Positions 1 to 6,436 of a stretch of DNA of 8,890 nt are shown piece after piece (the stretch's first letter is position 1; each line of letters begins with the position of its first letter). The stretch comes from Gammaproteobacteria bacterium. Lineage in GTDB: Bacteria > Pseudomonadota > Gammaproteobacteria > UBA6429 > Thiohalophilaceae. The DNA lies in the NCBI GenBank assembly GCA_029882235.1, contig JAOULB010000059.1:1-8890 (forward strand), read 5' to 3'. The position numbers and the translations under genes were made by a program. The notes under the pieces are model-generated. The model had not been told where the DNA came from, did not search any database, and saw nothing but the letters and a program-made list of their open reading frames with translations.

Positions 1-2614
1 AATCCGATCCGCCTTCCTGGAATACTTCAAAAAACATGGTCATGAGATCGTGCCCTCCAGTCCACTGGTGCCGGGGAATGATCCAACCCTGCTGTTTACC
101 AATGCCGGTATGGTGCAGTTTAAAGATGTCTTTCTGGGGCAGGACAAGCGTTCATACACACGTGCAACCAGTTCGCAGCGTTGTGTCCGTGCCGGTGGGA
201 AGCATAACGATCTGGAAAACGTCGGTTATACCGCGCGCCATCACACCTTTTTTGAAATGCTCGGTAATTTTAGCTTTGGCGATTATTTCAAAAAAGACGC
301 CATTCACTATGCCTGGGAGTTTTTAACCGAGGTTTTAGAATTACCTGCCGAGCGTTTGTGGGTCACAGTCTATGCCGATGACGAAGAAGCGGCGGACATC
401 TGGTTAAACGATGTTGGTGTCGATAAAAATCGTTTCTCTCGCATTGGCGATAAACCCGGCGGTAAAAAATACGAGAGTGATAACTTCTGGTCCATGGGCG
501 ACACGGGTCCCTGTGGTCCCTGTACCGAAATCTTTTATGACCACGGCGAAGAAATCTTTGGTGGTCCGCCGGGCACTCCTGATGAAGACGGTGATCGTTA
601 TATTGAAATCTGGAATCTGGTGTTCATGCAATACAACCGAGATGCCTCTGGAACAATGGCGCCTTTGCCCAAACCTTCAGTGGATACCGGTATGGGACTG
701 GAACGCCTGGCGGCAATCTTACAGGGTGGCCATAGCAATTATGATATCGACCTGTTTGTTAATCTGATCAATGCCGTTGCCAAAATCACCAACTGCAAAG
801 ACAAGGCGAATAGCTCACTCAAGGTGATTGCCGATCATATTCGCTCCTGTAGTTTTCTGATTGTCGATGGTGTGGTGCCTTCGAATGAAGGCCGCGGTTA
901 TGTGCTTCGACGCATTATTCGTCGCGCGATACGTCATGGTCATAAACTTGGTGCACGTGAAGCCTTCTTTTATAAGCTGGTGAAAGCACTGGTTAAAGAG
1001 ATGGGGGATGCCTATCCCGAACTGAAAAAACAACAGTCCCTGGTTGAGCGAATTTTAAAACAGGAAGAAGAACGCTTTGCCGAGACGCTGGATCAGGGTA
1101 TGGGTATTCTTGAAGAGGCCATTAGCCAGCTCAAAGGAAAAACCATTGCTGGTGAAACCGTTTTCAAACTTTATGATACCTATGGCTTCCCCGTTGATTT
1201 GACTGCAGACATCGCCAGAGAACGTGAACTTGAAGTTGATATGGTCGGTTATGAAAAGGCCATGGCCGCGCAAAAGGATATGGCCCGTTCAGCGAAAAGT
1301 TTTGCCGTCGATTATGGCGATCAACTGGATATTAAAACCGAAACCGTATTCAGTGGTTATGAATTACTGAAGGATCCTGGCAAAATCGTACACTTATATA
1401 TAGATGGTAAGCCGGTGAAGAAGATTTCAGCGGGCGAGCAGGGGTTGGTGGTGCTGGATCGGACTCCTTTTTATGCAGAGTCCGGTGGTCAGGTCGGTGA
1501 CCATGGCGTATTGGTGAGTGGCAAAGGCAAGTTCCAGGTCGAAGATACGCAGAAGCAGGGCAGTGCGGCCTTCGTTCATTTTGGCAAAGTGCTAGAAGGA
1601 ACCTTTGAAGTCAATTCAAAAGTCGATGCCGAAGTCGATTCAAATGCCCGACAGGCGACTGCCTGTAATCACTCCGCCACGCATTTATTACATGCGGCCT
1701 TGCGCCAGGTGCTGGGTGAGCATGTCACCCAGAAAGGCTCTCTGGTTGATGCGGAACGTCTGCGTTTCGACTTTTCACATTTTGAGCCGATAACATCTGA
1801 GCAACTCCAGGCCATTGAAGCCATGGTCAATGAGCATATTCGTCTTAATCATGAGGTGCAGACGCAGCTGATGTCACACAAGGAGGCGATGAAGAGTGGT
1901 GCCATGGCCCTGTTTGGTGAGAAATATGGTGACACGGTGCGTGTGCTGGCAATGGGTGATTTTTCTGTTGAGCTTTGTGGTGGCACCCATGTGAAGCGAA
2001 CCGGCGATATCGGTTTGTTAAAGATTGTTACAGAAAGTGGTATCGCGGCCGGGGTGCGACGCATCGAAGCTTTGACTGCAAAAAATGCCCTGCGCTATGT
2101 TGAGCAGGGTGAAAACCAGCTGCAAATGATCTCCGGGGCGCTCAAGGCCACGCGGGAATCTGCAAATGACCGTGTACATCAGCTGTTGGATCGCAATCGT
2201 CAGCTGGAAAAAGAACTGGAACAACTCAAGGCCAAGATGGCCAGCAGTCAGGGCAGCGATCTGGCCAGTCAGGCTGAAGACATCTCAGGCACCAAGGTTC
2301 TGGCAGTAAAACTGGATGGTGCCGATCCTAAAAGCCTGCGCTCTACACTGGATAAGCTCAAAGATAAACTCGGGGCATCTGCAGTGGTGCTGGCAACAGT
2401 CAAAGACGGCAAGGTGAGTCTGGTGGCTGGGGTAAGCAAGGATAGAACTAATCTAATCAAGGCCGGCGATCTGGTCAATGTCGTTGCCGAACAGGTCGGG
2501 GGCAAAGGCGGAGGTCGTCCCGATATGGCCCAGGCGGGTGGCAATCAACCAGAAAAACTCGACGCTGCACTTGCTGCGGTACCAGAATGGATTCGTTCCA
2601 GACTAGTTTCCTGA
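1..2614 (+). CDS. alaS: Alanyl-tRNA synthetase, 5' end cut off by the window
   Basis: Class II synthetase that charges tRNA-Ala with alanine in the cytoplasm. The first complete codon is at position 2 (Ile-Arg-Ser-Ala-Phe-Leu). Only about five to ten N-terminal codons are missing compared with the E. coli enzyme of roughly 876 residues; 870 are visible. A GTG at position 50 is in frame but is not the real start, because the residues before it already match the family. Visible parts are the class II catalytic core, with motif 2 (HHTFFEMLGNFSFGDYF) at 239-289 and motif 3 (GMGLERL) near 689-709. The editing domain has its metal-binding HSATH at 1670-1684 and CGGTH at 1976-1990. A charged coiled-coil-like stretch lies near 2190-2240, and the C-terminal DHHA1 domain has the GGKGGGRPDMAQAGG signature near 2498-2542. 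The reading frame is intact. lysC follows after 67 bases with no clear terminator, so the two may be co-transcribed. Confidence 0.98.
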   Translation, partial: IRSAFLEYFKKHGHEIVPSSPLVPGNDPTLLFTNAGMVQFKDVFLGQDKRSYTRATSSQRCVRAGGKHNDLENVGYTARHHTFFEMLGNFSFGDYFKKDAIHYAWEFLTEVLELPAERLWVTVYADDEEAADIWLNDVGVDKNRFSRIGDKPGGKKYESDNFWSMGDTGPCGPCTEIFYDHGEEIFGGPPGTPDEDGDRYIEIWNLVFMQYNRDASGTMAPLPKPSVDTGMGLERLAAILQGGHSNYDIDLFVNLINAVAKITNCKDKANSSLKVIADHIRSCSFLIVDGVVPSNEGRGYVLRRIIRRAIRHGHKLGAREAFFYKLVKALVKEMGDAYPELKKQQSLVERILKQEEERFAETLDQGMGILEEAISQLKGKTIAGETVFKLYDTYGFPVDLTADIARERELEVDMVGYEKAMAAQKDMARSAKSFAVDYGDQLDIKTETVFSGYELLKDPGKIVHLYIDGKPVKKISAGEQGLVVLDRTPFYAESGGQVGDHGVLVSGKGKFQVEDTQKQGSAAFVHFGKVLEGTFEVNSKVDAEVDSNARQATACNHSATHLLHAALRQVLGEHVTQKGSLVDAERLRFDFSHFEPITSEQLQAIEAMVNEHIRLNHEVQTQLMSHKEAMKSGAMALFGEKYGDTVRVLAMGDFSVELCGGTHVKRTGDIGLLKIVTESGIAAGVRRIEALTAKNALRYVEQGENQLQMISGALKATRESANDRVHQLLDRNRQLEKELEQLKAKMASSQGSDLASQAEDISGTKVLAVKLDGADPKSLRSTLDKLKDKLGASAVVLATVKDGKVSLVAGVSKDRTNLIKAGDLVNVVAEQVGGKGGGRPDMAQAGGNQPEKLDAALAAVPEWIRSRLVS

Positions 2615-2681
2615 TCTCAGCTCTTTCTTTCTTCCTTCAAGTAGTGTTTAATTTGCGCCCTTTACATTTAGCCGGGTAGGT

Positions 2682-3908
2682 ATGGCTCTAATAGTTCAAA
2701 AATATGGTGGGACTTCGGTCGGTGACGTTGAGCGTATCTCCAATGTCGCTCAAAAGGTGCAGATGTCTCGTGAAGCAGGCAATGACGTTGTCGTTGTGGT
2801 CTCTGCTATGAGTGGCGAAACCAATCGACTTATTGACCTGGCGAATCAGATTTCCGAAAGCCCCGATCCACGTGAATATGATGTACTGGTCTCTACGGGA
2901 GAGCAGGTCACAATCGCTTTGCTGAGTATGGCCTTGAACAGACTGGGCTGTCCGGCACGCTCATATACTGGTTCGCAGGTGCATATTCTGACTGATAGTT
3001 CACACACCAAGGCGCGTATCCTGGATATCGATGAAGCACAGGTTCGTACTGATCTTGAACAGGGCAATGTCGTCGTGGTCGCTGGATTCCAGGGGTGTGA
3101 TGAACACGGCAATATCACGACACTGGGCCGAGGTGGCTCAGATACGACCGCCGTTGCGCTGGCCGCCGCGTTGAAGGCGGATGAATGTCAGATTTATACC
3201 GATGTAGATGGTGTTTATACCACTGATCCTCGAGTTGTGAGCAATGCGCGTCGCCTGGATCGCATCACTTTTGAGGAAATGCTGGAAATGGCCAGCCTCG
3301 GATCCAAGGTTTTGCAGATTAGATCGGTTGAATTTGCAGGCAAATACAATGTACCGTTACGGGTTCTGTCTTCCTTTGAGCAGGGCGATGGAACTCTGAT
3401 TACTTATGAGGAAGAAAACATGGAGCAACCCGTAATTTCCGGTATTGCTTTTAATCGGGATGAAGCAAAATTAACCATCCTTGGGGTGCCCGACCAGCCA
3501 GGTGTCGCGTACCGTATTCTTGGCCCCGTTGGTAAAGCCAATATTGAGGTCGATATGATTATTCAGAACGTCGCCGCAGACTCGACGACGGACTTCACCT
3601 TTACGGTTCATCGAAATGACCACGACAAGGCGCGAGCAGTACTGGATAAGGTTGCTCAGGATTTGGGTGCCCGAGAAGTAAAAAGTGATAACACAATTGT
3701 AAAAATTTCTGTCGTAGGCGTTGGAATGCGGTCACATGCAGGTGTGGCAAGCACCATGTTTGAAGCGCTGGCGAACGAAAATATTAATATTCAGATGATT
3801 TCTACGTCTGAAATTAAGATTTCTGTCGTGGTGGATGAAAAATACCTTGAATTAGGCGTTCGCACCCTCCATGATGTTTTTAATTTAGAGCAGTCCCCTG
3901 ATGTTTAA
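2682..3908 (+). CDS. lysC: Aspartate kinase with tandem ACT domains
   Basis: Phosphorylates aspartate with ATP, the first step of the pathway to lysine, threonine, methionine and diaminopimelate. The 408-residue length fits the monofunctional enzyme. The kinase domain (about residues 1-240) shows KYGGTSVG at 7-14, STGE at 71-74, GRGGSDTTA at 149-157 and TDVDGVYTTDPR at 173-184. Two ACT regulatory domains follow at roughly 255-330 and 345-405, the second containing STSEIKIS. They are expected to bind lysine and/or threonine for feedback inhibition. The ATG is chosen because MALIVQKYGGTSVG is the family N-terminus. The Shine-Dalgarno is weak (GGGTAGG directly upstream). An internal start at 3420 is described separately. 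The gene lies between alaS and csrA, as in Pseudomonas. Confidence 0.98.
   Translation: MALIVQKYGGTSVGDVERISNVAQKVQMSREAGNDVVVVVSAMSGETNRLIDLANQISESPDPREYDVLVSTGEQVTIALLSMALNRLGCPARSYTGSQVHILTDSSHTKARILDIDEAQVRTDLEQGNVVVVAGFQGCDEHGNITTLGRGGSDTTAVALAAALKADECQIYTDVDGVYTTDPRVVSNARRLDRITFEEMLEMASLGSKVLQIRSVEFAGKYNVPLRVLSSFEQGDGTLITYEEENMEQPVISGIAFNRDEAKLTILGVPDQPGVAYRILGPVGKANIEVDMIIQNVAADSTTDFTFTVHRNDHDKARAVLDKVAQDLGAREVKSDNTIVKISVVGVGMRSHAGVASTMFEALANENINIQMISTSEIKISVVVDEKYLELGVRTLHDVFNLEQSPDV
3408..3422 (+). promoter_or_regulatory. Internal ribosome binding site and start codon for a lysC beta subunit
   Basis: GAGGAAG at 3408-3414 stands five bases before an in-frame ATG at 3420-3422, which is Met247 of LysC. 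Translation from here would give a 162-residue protein (3420-3908) consisting of the two ACT domains. In Bacillus and Corynebacterium, aspartate kinase is an alpha2beta2 enzyme whose beta subunit comes from such an in-frame internal start at the equivalent place. The signal here is stronger than the Shine-Dalgarno of full-length lysC. Use in this organism is inferred. Confidence 0.6.
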
Positions 3909-3974
3909 ACCTAAATTAATGTTGAAAATGTCAAGACCTTTTTAAATTAAAGTTTAATGTAAGTTGGTCGATAC

Positions 3975-3988
3975 CACGAGGGAGCGTG
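3975..3988 (+). promoter_or_regulatory. CsrA-binding-type hairpin in the csrA leader
   Basis: CACG-AGGGAG-CGTG forms a 4-bp stem with a six-base loop presenting GGGA, the architecture CsrA dimers bind in mRNA. More GGA motifs follow in the leader at 4000-4002 and 4027-4029. A fourth at 4042-4044 lies inside the csrA Shine-Dalgarno. E. coli CsrA represses its own translation through multiple GGA sites including the ribosome binding site, so autoregulation is the natural reading. It requires that the transcript begin upstream of 3975 or read through from lysC. Confidence 0.55.
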
Positions 3989-4055
3989 CCAAGTTGGCAG
4001 GAAGCATTGTTGTAGTAATATAGTTAGGAAATGATTGTCCGGGAGTATATGTAAT

Positions 4056-4241
4056 ATGTTGATTTTAACGCGACGAGTAGGTGAAACGCTCATGATTGGT
4101 GACGATGTTTCCGTTACGGTTTTGGGTGTGAAAGGCAACCAGGTGCGCATCGGTGTGAATGCTCCCAAAGAAATCTCTGTGCATCGTGAAGAAATTTACG
4201 AACGCATCAAAAATGAGCAAAAAGAGTCTAACGAGGCTTAA
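4056..4241 (+). CDS. csrA: Carbon storage regulator, RNA-binding translational regulator
   Basis: A small homodimeric protein (RsmA in Pseudomonas) that binds GGA motifs in mRNA leaders. It controls translation and stability of transcripts for carbon storage, motility and biofilm. The 61-residue product begins MLILTRRVGE and contains the binding-surface residues Leu4, Arg6 and Arg44 (in SVHREEIY). The start at 4056 is chosen over an upstream in-frame TTG at 4035 because MLILTRR is the invariant N-terminus. GGGAG at 4041-4045 is the Shine-Dalgarno, ten bases upstream. The A/T-rich 147-base gap after lysC could contain a promoter (for example TTGAAA at 3922-3927), but I see no convincing -10 at proper spacing. 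The leader carries several GGA motifs, one in a hairpin loop. csrA is adjacent to a flagellar/chemotaxis cluster, a regulon CsrA/RsmA often controls. Confidence 0.98.
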   Translation: MLILTRRVGETLMIGDDVSVTVLGVKGNQVRIGVNAPKEISVHREEIYERIKNEQKESNEA

Positions 4242-4257
4242 GACTACCCCCAGTCTT
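4240..4257 (+). other. Hairpin at the csrA stop codon
   Basis: AAGACT-ACCCCC-AGTCTT is a perfect 6-bp stem with a six-base loop that overlaps the csrA TAA. No T run follows, so it is not a convincing intrinsic terminator. It may protect the 3' end of the csrA transcript or be fortuitous. Confidence 0.4.
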
Positions 4258-4270
4258 GGCTACGAACCCC

Positions 4271-4299
4271 TTTACCTTCATCTTTGGCCCTAGTATCCT
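4271..4299 (+). promoter_or_regulatory. Probable sigma-70 promoter of tRNA-Ser(GCT)
   Basis: TTTACC (4271-4276) and TATCCT (4294-4299) are separated by 17 bases. The predicted transcription start near 4306 lies a few bases before the mature tRNA 5' end. The sequence between the -10 and the start is C-rich, as is common for tRNA promoters. Confidence 0.5.
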
Positions 4300-4311
4300 T
4301 GCATCCCTCAC

Positions 4312-4405
4312 GGAGAGATGGCCGAGTCGGCTGAAGGCGCTCCCCTGCTAAGGGAGTATGGGGTTAATAGCTCCATCGAGGGTTCGAATCCCTCTCTCTC
4401 CGCCA
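4312..4405 (+). tRNA. tRNA-Ser(GCT), reads AGC/AGU
   Basis: The acceptor stem pairs GGAGAGA (4312-4318) with TCTCTCC (4395-4401), followed by discriminator G and an encoded CCA (4403-4405). The anticodon stem CTCCC/GGGAG (4340-4344, 4352-4356) encloses the seven-base loop CTGCTAA with anticodon GCT at 4347-4349. A long variable arm, typical of serine tRNAs, lies between the anticodon and T arms. The T loop TTCGAATC is intact. The 94-base length fits a class II tRNA. tRNA-Arg(ACG) follows on the same strand after 82 bases. Confidence 0.97.
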
Positions 4406-4426
4406 TATATAAATAAGGTCTGGAAC

Positions 4427-4455
4427 TTGAAATAAGCCCTGCTTATCCGTATAGT
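4427..4455 (+). promoter_or_regulatory. Strong sigma-70 promoter of tRNA-Arg(ACG)
   Basis: TTGAAA (4427-4432) and TATAGT (4450-4455) are separated by exactly 17 bases, close to consensus. A GC-rich discriminator (TCCGCC) follows, as expected for a stable RNA gene under stringent control. Transcription would start near 4462 and give a leader of about 25 bases with a small CCCA/TGGG hairpin (4463-4476). An inverted repeat, ATAAGC-CCT-GCTTAT (4432-4446), fills most of the spacer. Confidence 0.7.
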
Positions 4456-4487
4456 TCCGCCTCCCATTTAATTGGGTATTAAATAAC

Positions 4488-4564
4488 GCGCCCGTAGCTC
4501 AGCTGGATAGAGTACCTGGCTACGAACCAGGCGGTCGGAGGTTCGAATCCTTCCGGGCGCGCCA
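4488..4564 (+). tRNA. tRNA-Arg(ACG), reads CGN codons
   Basis: Acceptor stem GCGCCCG (4488-4494) pairs with CGGGCGC (4554-4560), followed by discriminator G and an encoded CCA (4562-4564). The anticodon stem CCTGG/CCAGG encloses loop CTACGAA with ACG at 4522-4524. The first anticodon base A is expected to be deaminated to inosine by TadA. D and T arms are intact; length is 77 bases. A strong intrinsic terminator follows within ten bases. Confidence 0.97.
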
Positions 4565-4569
4565 TACAC

Positions 4570-4602
4570 ACAAAAACGCCTCCCTTGTGGAGGCGTTTTT
4601 GT
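4570..4602. terminator. Bidirectional intrinsic terminator shared by two tRNA-Arg genes
   Basis: AAAAACGCCTCC and GGAGGCGTTTTT form a perfect stem around the loop CTTGT (4584-4588). The pairing extends one or two base pairs outward. The GC-rich part is 4577-4583 with 4589-4595. The flanking A5 and T5 supply a U tract in both directions. It ends tRNA-Arg(ACG) on the plus strand and tRNA-Arg(CCT), possibly with the upstream flagellar transcript, on the minus strand. Confidence 0.93.
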
Positions 4603-4627
4603 ATCGTGGGGTATTAGTTTTATTTGT

Positions 4628-4704
4628 TGGCGTCCCGGAGACGATTTGAACGTCCGACCTGCCGCTTAGGAGGCGGCTGCTCTATCCTGCTGAGCTACCG
4701 GGAC
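4628..4704 (-). tRNA. tRNA-Arg(CCT), reads AGG
   Basis: On the minus strand, acceptor stem GTCCCGG (4704-4698) pairs with CCGGGAC (4638-4632), followed by discriminator G and an encoded CCA (4630-4628). The anticodon stem GCCGC/GCGGC encloses loop CTCCTAA, with anticodon CCT at 4670-4668. Length is 77 bases and all arms are intact. The gene lies 48 bases downstream of flgZ on the same strand with no terminator between them, so partial co-transcription with the flagellar genes is possible. tRNA-Arg(CCT) genes are frequent integration sites for mobile elements, but none is seen here. Confidence 0.96.
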
Positions 4705-4720
4705 AATGATTATTAGTCAT

Positions 4721-4726
4721 AGTATA
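4721..4726 (-). promoter_or_regulatory. Possible -10 element for tRNA-Arg(CCT)
   Basis: On the minus strand, TATACT (4726-4721) sits 16 bases before the mature 5' end, a suitable place for a -10 box. No recognisable -35 hexamer is found at 16 to 18 bases spacing. The promoter is therefore weak, activated, or not real, with transcription coming from flgZ instead. Confidence 0.35.
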
Positions 4727-4752
4727 CCGGGATATTGAAAAATCTCGCTAGT

Positions 4753-5469
4753 CTAGTTGTAGCGGGCCAGGGCTTTTATCTGGCAGGTTTCTCGGTTGAG
4801 TTGAGCGATAAGTTGCTGGATTGCTTCTTTCTGGGATTTTTGCAGATTTACAAACTGGGCACCAATACATACAGGGGCGTTTGGAGAATCTGCCCGGATC
4901 GATCTTATCTCCAGATCAATCTGGATAGGTGAAAAGTTCGCAATCATCAGGATGTTTTGATTCAACATACTATTTTTCTGTAGAAGGTTAGCAAAATTAG
5001 CCGGTATAGATGCACCGATACCGGAGAGTGATATGTCTGTAACAATGGCCTGATCAATTCTTTTCTCGGGGCTATTGATATTTAAGCTGGCGTTGACCCA
5101 ATTAAGCGGTATCCGATAATGTCGACGGCGCTGATGATGGTTGATTGTTGTAGGCAGACTTAGCTGATAGACATAGCCGCCGTTAAATTTTGACCTGGCC
5201 TCTGTTTTACAACTAAAACTAATGCTGATCCCATCCAGACGGGTATAACAATGCAGGATGGTGTTTTTATCTAAATGTTCATAAGTCTGGGGAAAAGGCT
5301 CATCAAGAGCAAAATTATTTTTTCTGGCATTGATGGATAATATGCTGCTGCTATAGGAACCGTCTTCACCTTCTATTTTGATTGTTAATAAGGATTTGTT
5401 CTCGACAATTTTTATGAGTAGAGCAAGAATCTGAGGTCGAGTATGAATTTGAAATGGTTGTCGGTTCAC
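4753..5469 (-). CDS. flgZ: YcgR-type flagellar brake with PilZ domain (c-di-GMP effector)
   Basis: A 238-residue cytoplasmic protein of the YcgR/FlgZ family, which binds c-di-GMP and slows or blocks the flagellar motor. An N-terminal YcgR-like domain (about residues 10-110) is followed by a PilZ domain (about 112-225). The PilZ binding motifs are present: RRRHYR at 114-119, giving RxxxR, and DISLSG at 145-150, giving DxSxxG. No signal peptide or membrane segment is seen. The start is a GTG at 5469, since a stop codon lies in frame just upstream. The Shine-Dalgarno GAGGT (5485-5481) is eleven bases away, slightly long. The gene lies 47 bases after flgN; in Pseudomonas the gene in this place is called flgZ. 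The family assignment is firm, while the effect on motility is inferred. Confidence 0.93.
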   Translation of the reverse strand: MNRQPFQIHTRPQILALLIKIVENKSLLTIKIEGEDGSYSSSILSINARKNNFALDEPFPQTYEHLDKNTILHCYTRLDGISISFSCKTEARSKFNGGYVYQLSLPTTINHHQRRRHYRIPLNWVNASLNINSPEKRIDQAIVTDISLSGIGASIPANFANLLQKNSMLNQNILMIANFSPIQIDLEIRSIRADSPNAPVCIGAQFVNLQKSQKEAIQQLIAQLNRETCQIKALARYN

Positions 5470-5516
5470 AACCTGTTGTTACCTCAATAATAAAAATGTT
5501 GTAGTTTTTATTCTGT

Positions 5517-6008
5517 TCAGGCGCGAGCAAGGCTTGAATTAAACGAATGCGGTACATTTGTACCTTCAGCATCATACAATTCACCTTCGGTCTGTGCATG
5601 TCCGTGTAAAATACTGAGAGCAGCCTGAGTTTGTCGTTTACTGTTATCGATAACAATGCCGTTTATTTTATTTTGTGTGTCGCATGTGGAGGCGAGCTCT
5701 TCGACCATTTCCCAAATTTTATGTAAGGATTCAGCTGTGCTGCCAGCTATAGTGTCGATAAAGTTATACATAGATTGTTTATCAAGATGGAAGCGTGCTT
5801 TTTTCAGAATTTTACTTCGTGACGTTTCCAGTGCTTCAAGCTTTTTGCTGAGCTGTTCTTTGCTTACTGCAGCCTGATGCATTTTATCGATATCAGAATT
5901 TTCCAGGGCAGAGTGTTCATTATCGAGAACCATTGCGAGTTCTGAAAGTGTTTCATACATTTCACGCAATAGAAATTCAATTCCGGCCTTATCCAGAGAT
6001 GCTTTCAT
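5517..6008 (-). CDS. flgN: Flagellar export chaperone FlgN
   Basis: A 163-residue, mostly helical protein of the FlgN family. These chaperones hold the hook-filament junction proteins FlgK and FlgL in the cytoplasm until the flagellar type III exporter takes them. Heptad-rich helices span about residues 10-75 and 90-130, and the family-like segment NSKRQTQAALSILHG lies at 122-136. The C-terminus is polar and probably flexible, as expected for the substrate-binding end. The ATG at 6008 has an excellent Shine-Dalgarno, GGGAGGAAG (6022-6014), five bases upstream. It follows flgM by 21 bases, so the two are clearly one transcription unit. FlgN sequences are poorly conserved, and position next to flgM adds much of the confidence. 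Confidence 0.92.
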   Translation of the reverse strand: MKASLDKAGIEFLLREMYETLSELAMVLDNEHSALENSDIDKMHQAAVSKEQLSKKLEALETSRSKILKKARFHLDKQSMYNFIDTIAGSTAESLHKIWEMVEELASTCDTQNKINGIVIDNSKRQTQAALSILHGHAQTEGELYDAEGTNVPHSFNSSLARA

Positions 6009-6029
6009 TTTTACTTCCTCCCGTTAGAA

Positions 6030-6353
6030 TTATTTTTGGAATGCAGATTCGAAGGCAAGCATCTTATCCGCGACTCTTTCCGGGTTTACCTTGTAGCTAC
6101 CACTCGACATGGCATTTTGTACTTCATCGACTTTGCCTTTATTGATTTCAGGCTGTTGCGCTAATTGTTGCTCAAGTGCTTGCAGGCGTTCGGCGGTATC
6201 GGTAAGGCTGACCTTATCGGCACCACTCGCTGAGCCGCTACTTGTCATCGACGAGCTTGCTGAGTCCTTTGTGTCTTTTTTGACATTACCAAGCCCGCGA
6301 TCCCCTGACTGCTGGGTTCTTGATGAATTGATTCCTGAAATGTCATTAGCCAT
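6030..6353 (-). CDS. flgM: Anti-sigma-28 factor FlgM
   Basis: A 107-residue protein that binds FliA (sigma-28) and keeps late flagellar genes off until the hook-basal body is complete and FlgM is exported. The N-terminal half (about residues 1-45) is rich in Ser, Gly and Thr and probably disordered, as needed for secretion. The C-terminal half (about 46-107) has the family helices that grip sigma-28, including DKVSLTDTAERLQAL and YKVNPERVADKMLAFE. The ATG at 6353 has AGGAG (6366-6362) about eight bases upstream. It lies 83 bases downstream of flgA with its own sigma-28 promoter in the gap, so FlgM can be made both from the flgA transcript and by FliA feedback. Confidence 0.96.
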   Translation of the reverse strand: MANDISGINSSRTQQSGDRGLGNVKKDTKDSASSSMTSSGSASGADKVSLTDTAERLQALEQQLAQQPEINKGKVDEVQNAMSSGSYKVNPERVADKMLAFESAFQK

Positions 6354-6384
6354 CTTTATTACTCCTGACCTAGGCCACTCTTTT

Positions 6385-6411
6385 ATAGCGGCATTAATCT
6401 GACAATCTTTA
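6385..6411 (-). promoter_or_regulatory. Sigma-28 (FliA) promoter of flgM
   Basis: On the minus strand, TAAAGATT (6411-6404), 11 bases, then GCCGCTAT (6392-6385). The FliA consensus is TAAAGTTT-N11-GCCGATAA. The match is seven of eight in the -35 and six of eight in the -10, with exact spacing. It directs transcription of flgM-flgN-flgZ, starting about 25 bases before the flgM ATG. Confidence 0.85.
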
Positions 6412-6436
6412 GTTCTTCAACATAAATTATTGATTA

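Noticed and set aside
36..326. Open frame on the plus strand overlapping alaS in another register
   Set aside because: It is a shadow of the well-conserved alaS catalytic core with no family resemblance of its own. The same holds for the other frames at 411-767, 815-1033, 2269-2544 and 2846-3118.
4035..4055. Upstream TTG start for csrA adding seven residues
   Set aside because: The csrA N-terminus MLILTRR is essentially invariant and starts at the ATG at 4056 with a Shine-Dalgarno; the TTG is only an upstream in-frame codon.
4240..4257. Intrinsic terminator of csrA
   Set aside because: The hairpin AAGACT/AGTCTT is A/T-rich and has no following T run, so I list it only as a hairpin.
4257..4268. 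Second copy of the tRNA-Arg(ACG) anticodon region: TGGCTACGAACC also at 4517-4528
   Set aside because: The identity is only 12 bases, with no surrounding tRNA structure or integration-type repeat, so a tRNA remnant or attachment site cannot be supported.
4735..4932. Plus-strand 65-codon frame opposite the end of flgZ
   Set aside because: It is antisense to the conserved PilZ domain of flgZ, has no ribosome binding site, and no recognisable product.
5366..5656. Minus-strand 96-codon frame overlapping flgN and flgZ
   Set aside because: It is in a different register from the two recognisable genes, with no Shine-Dalgarno and a low-complexity product.
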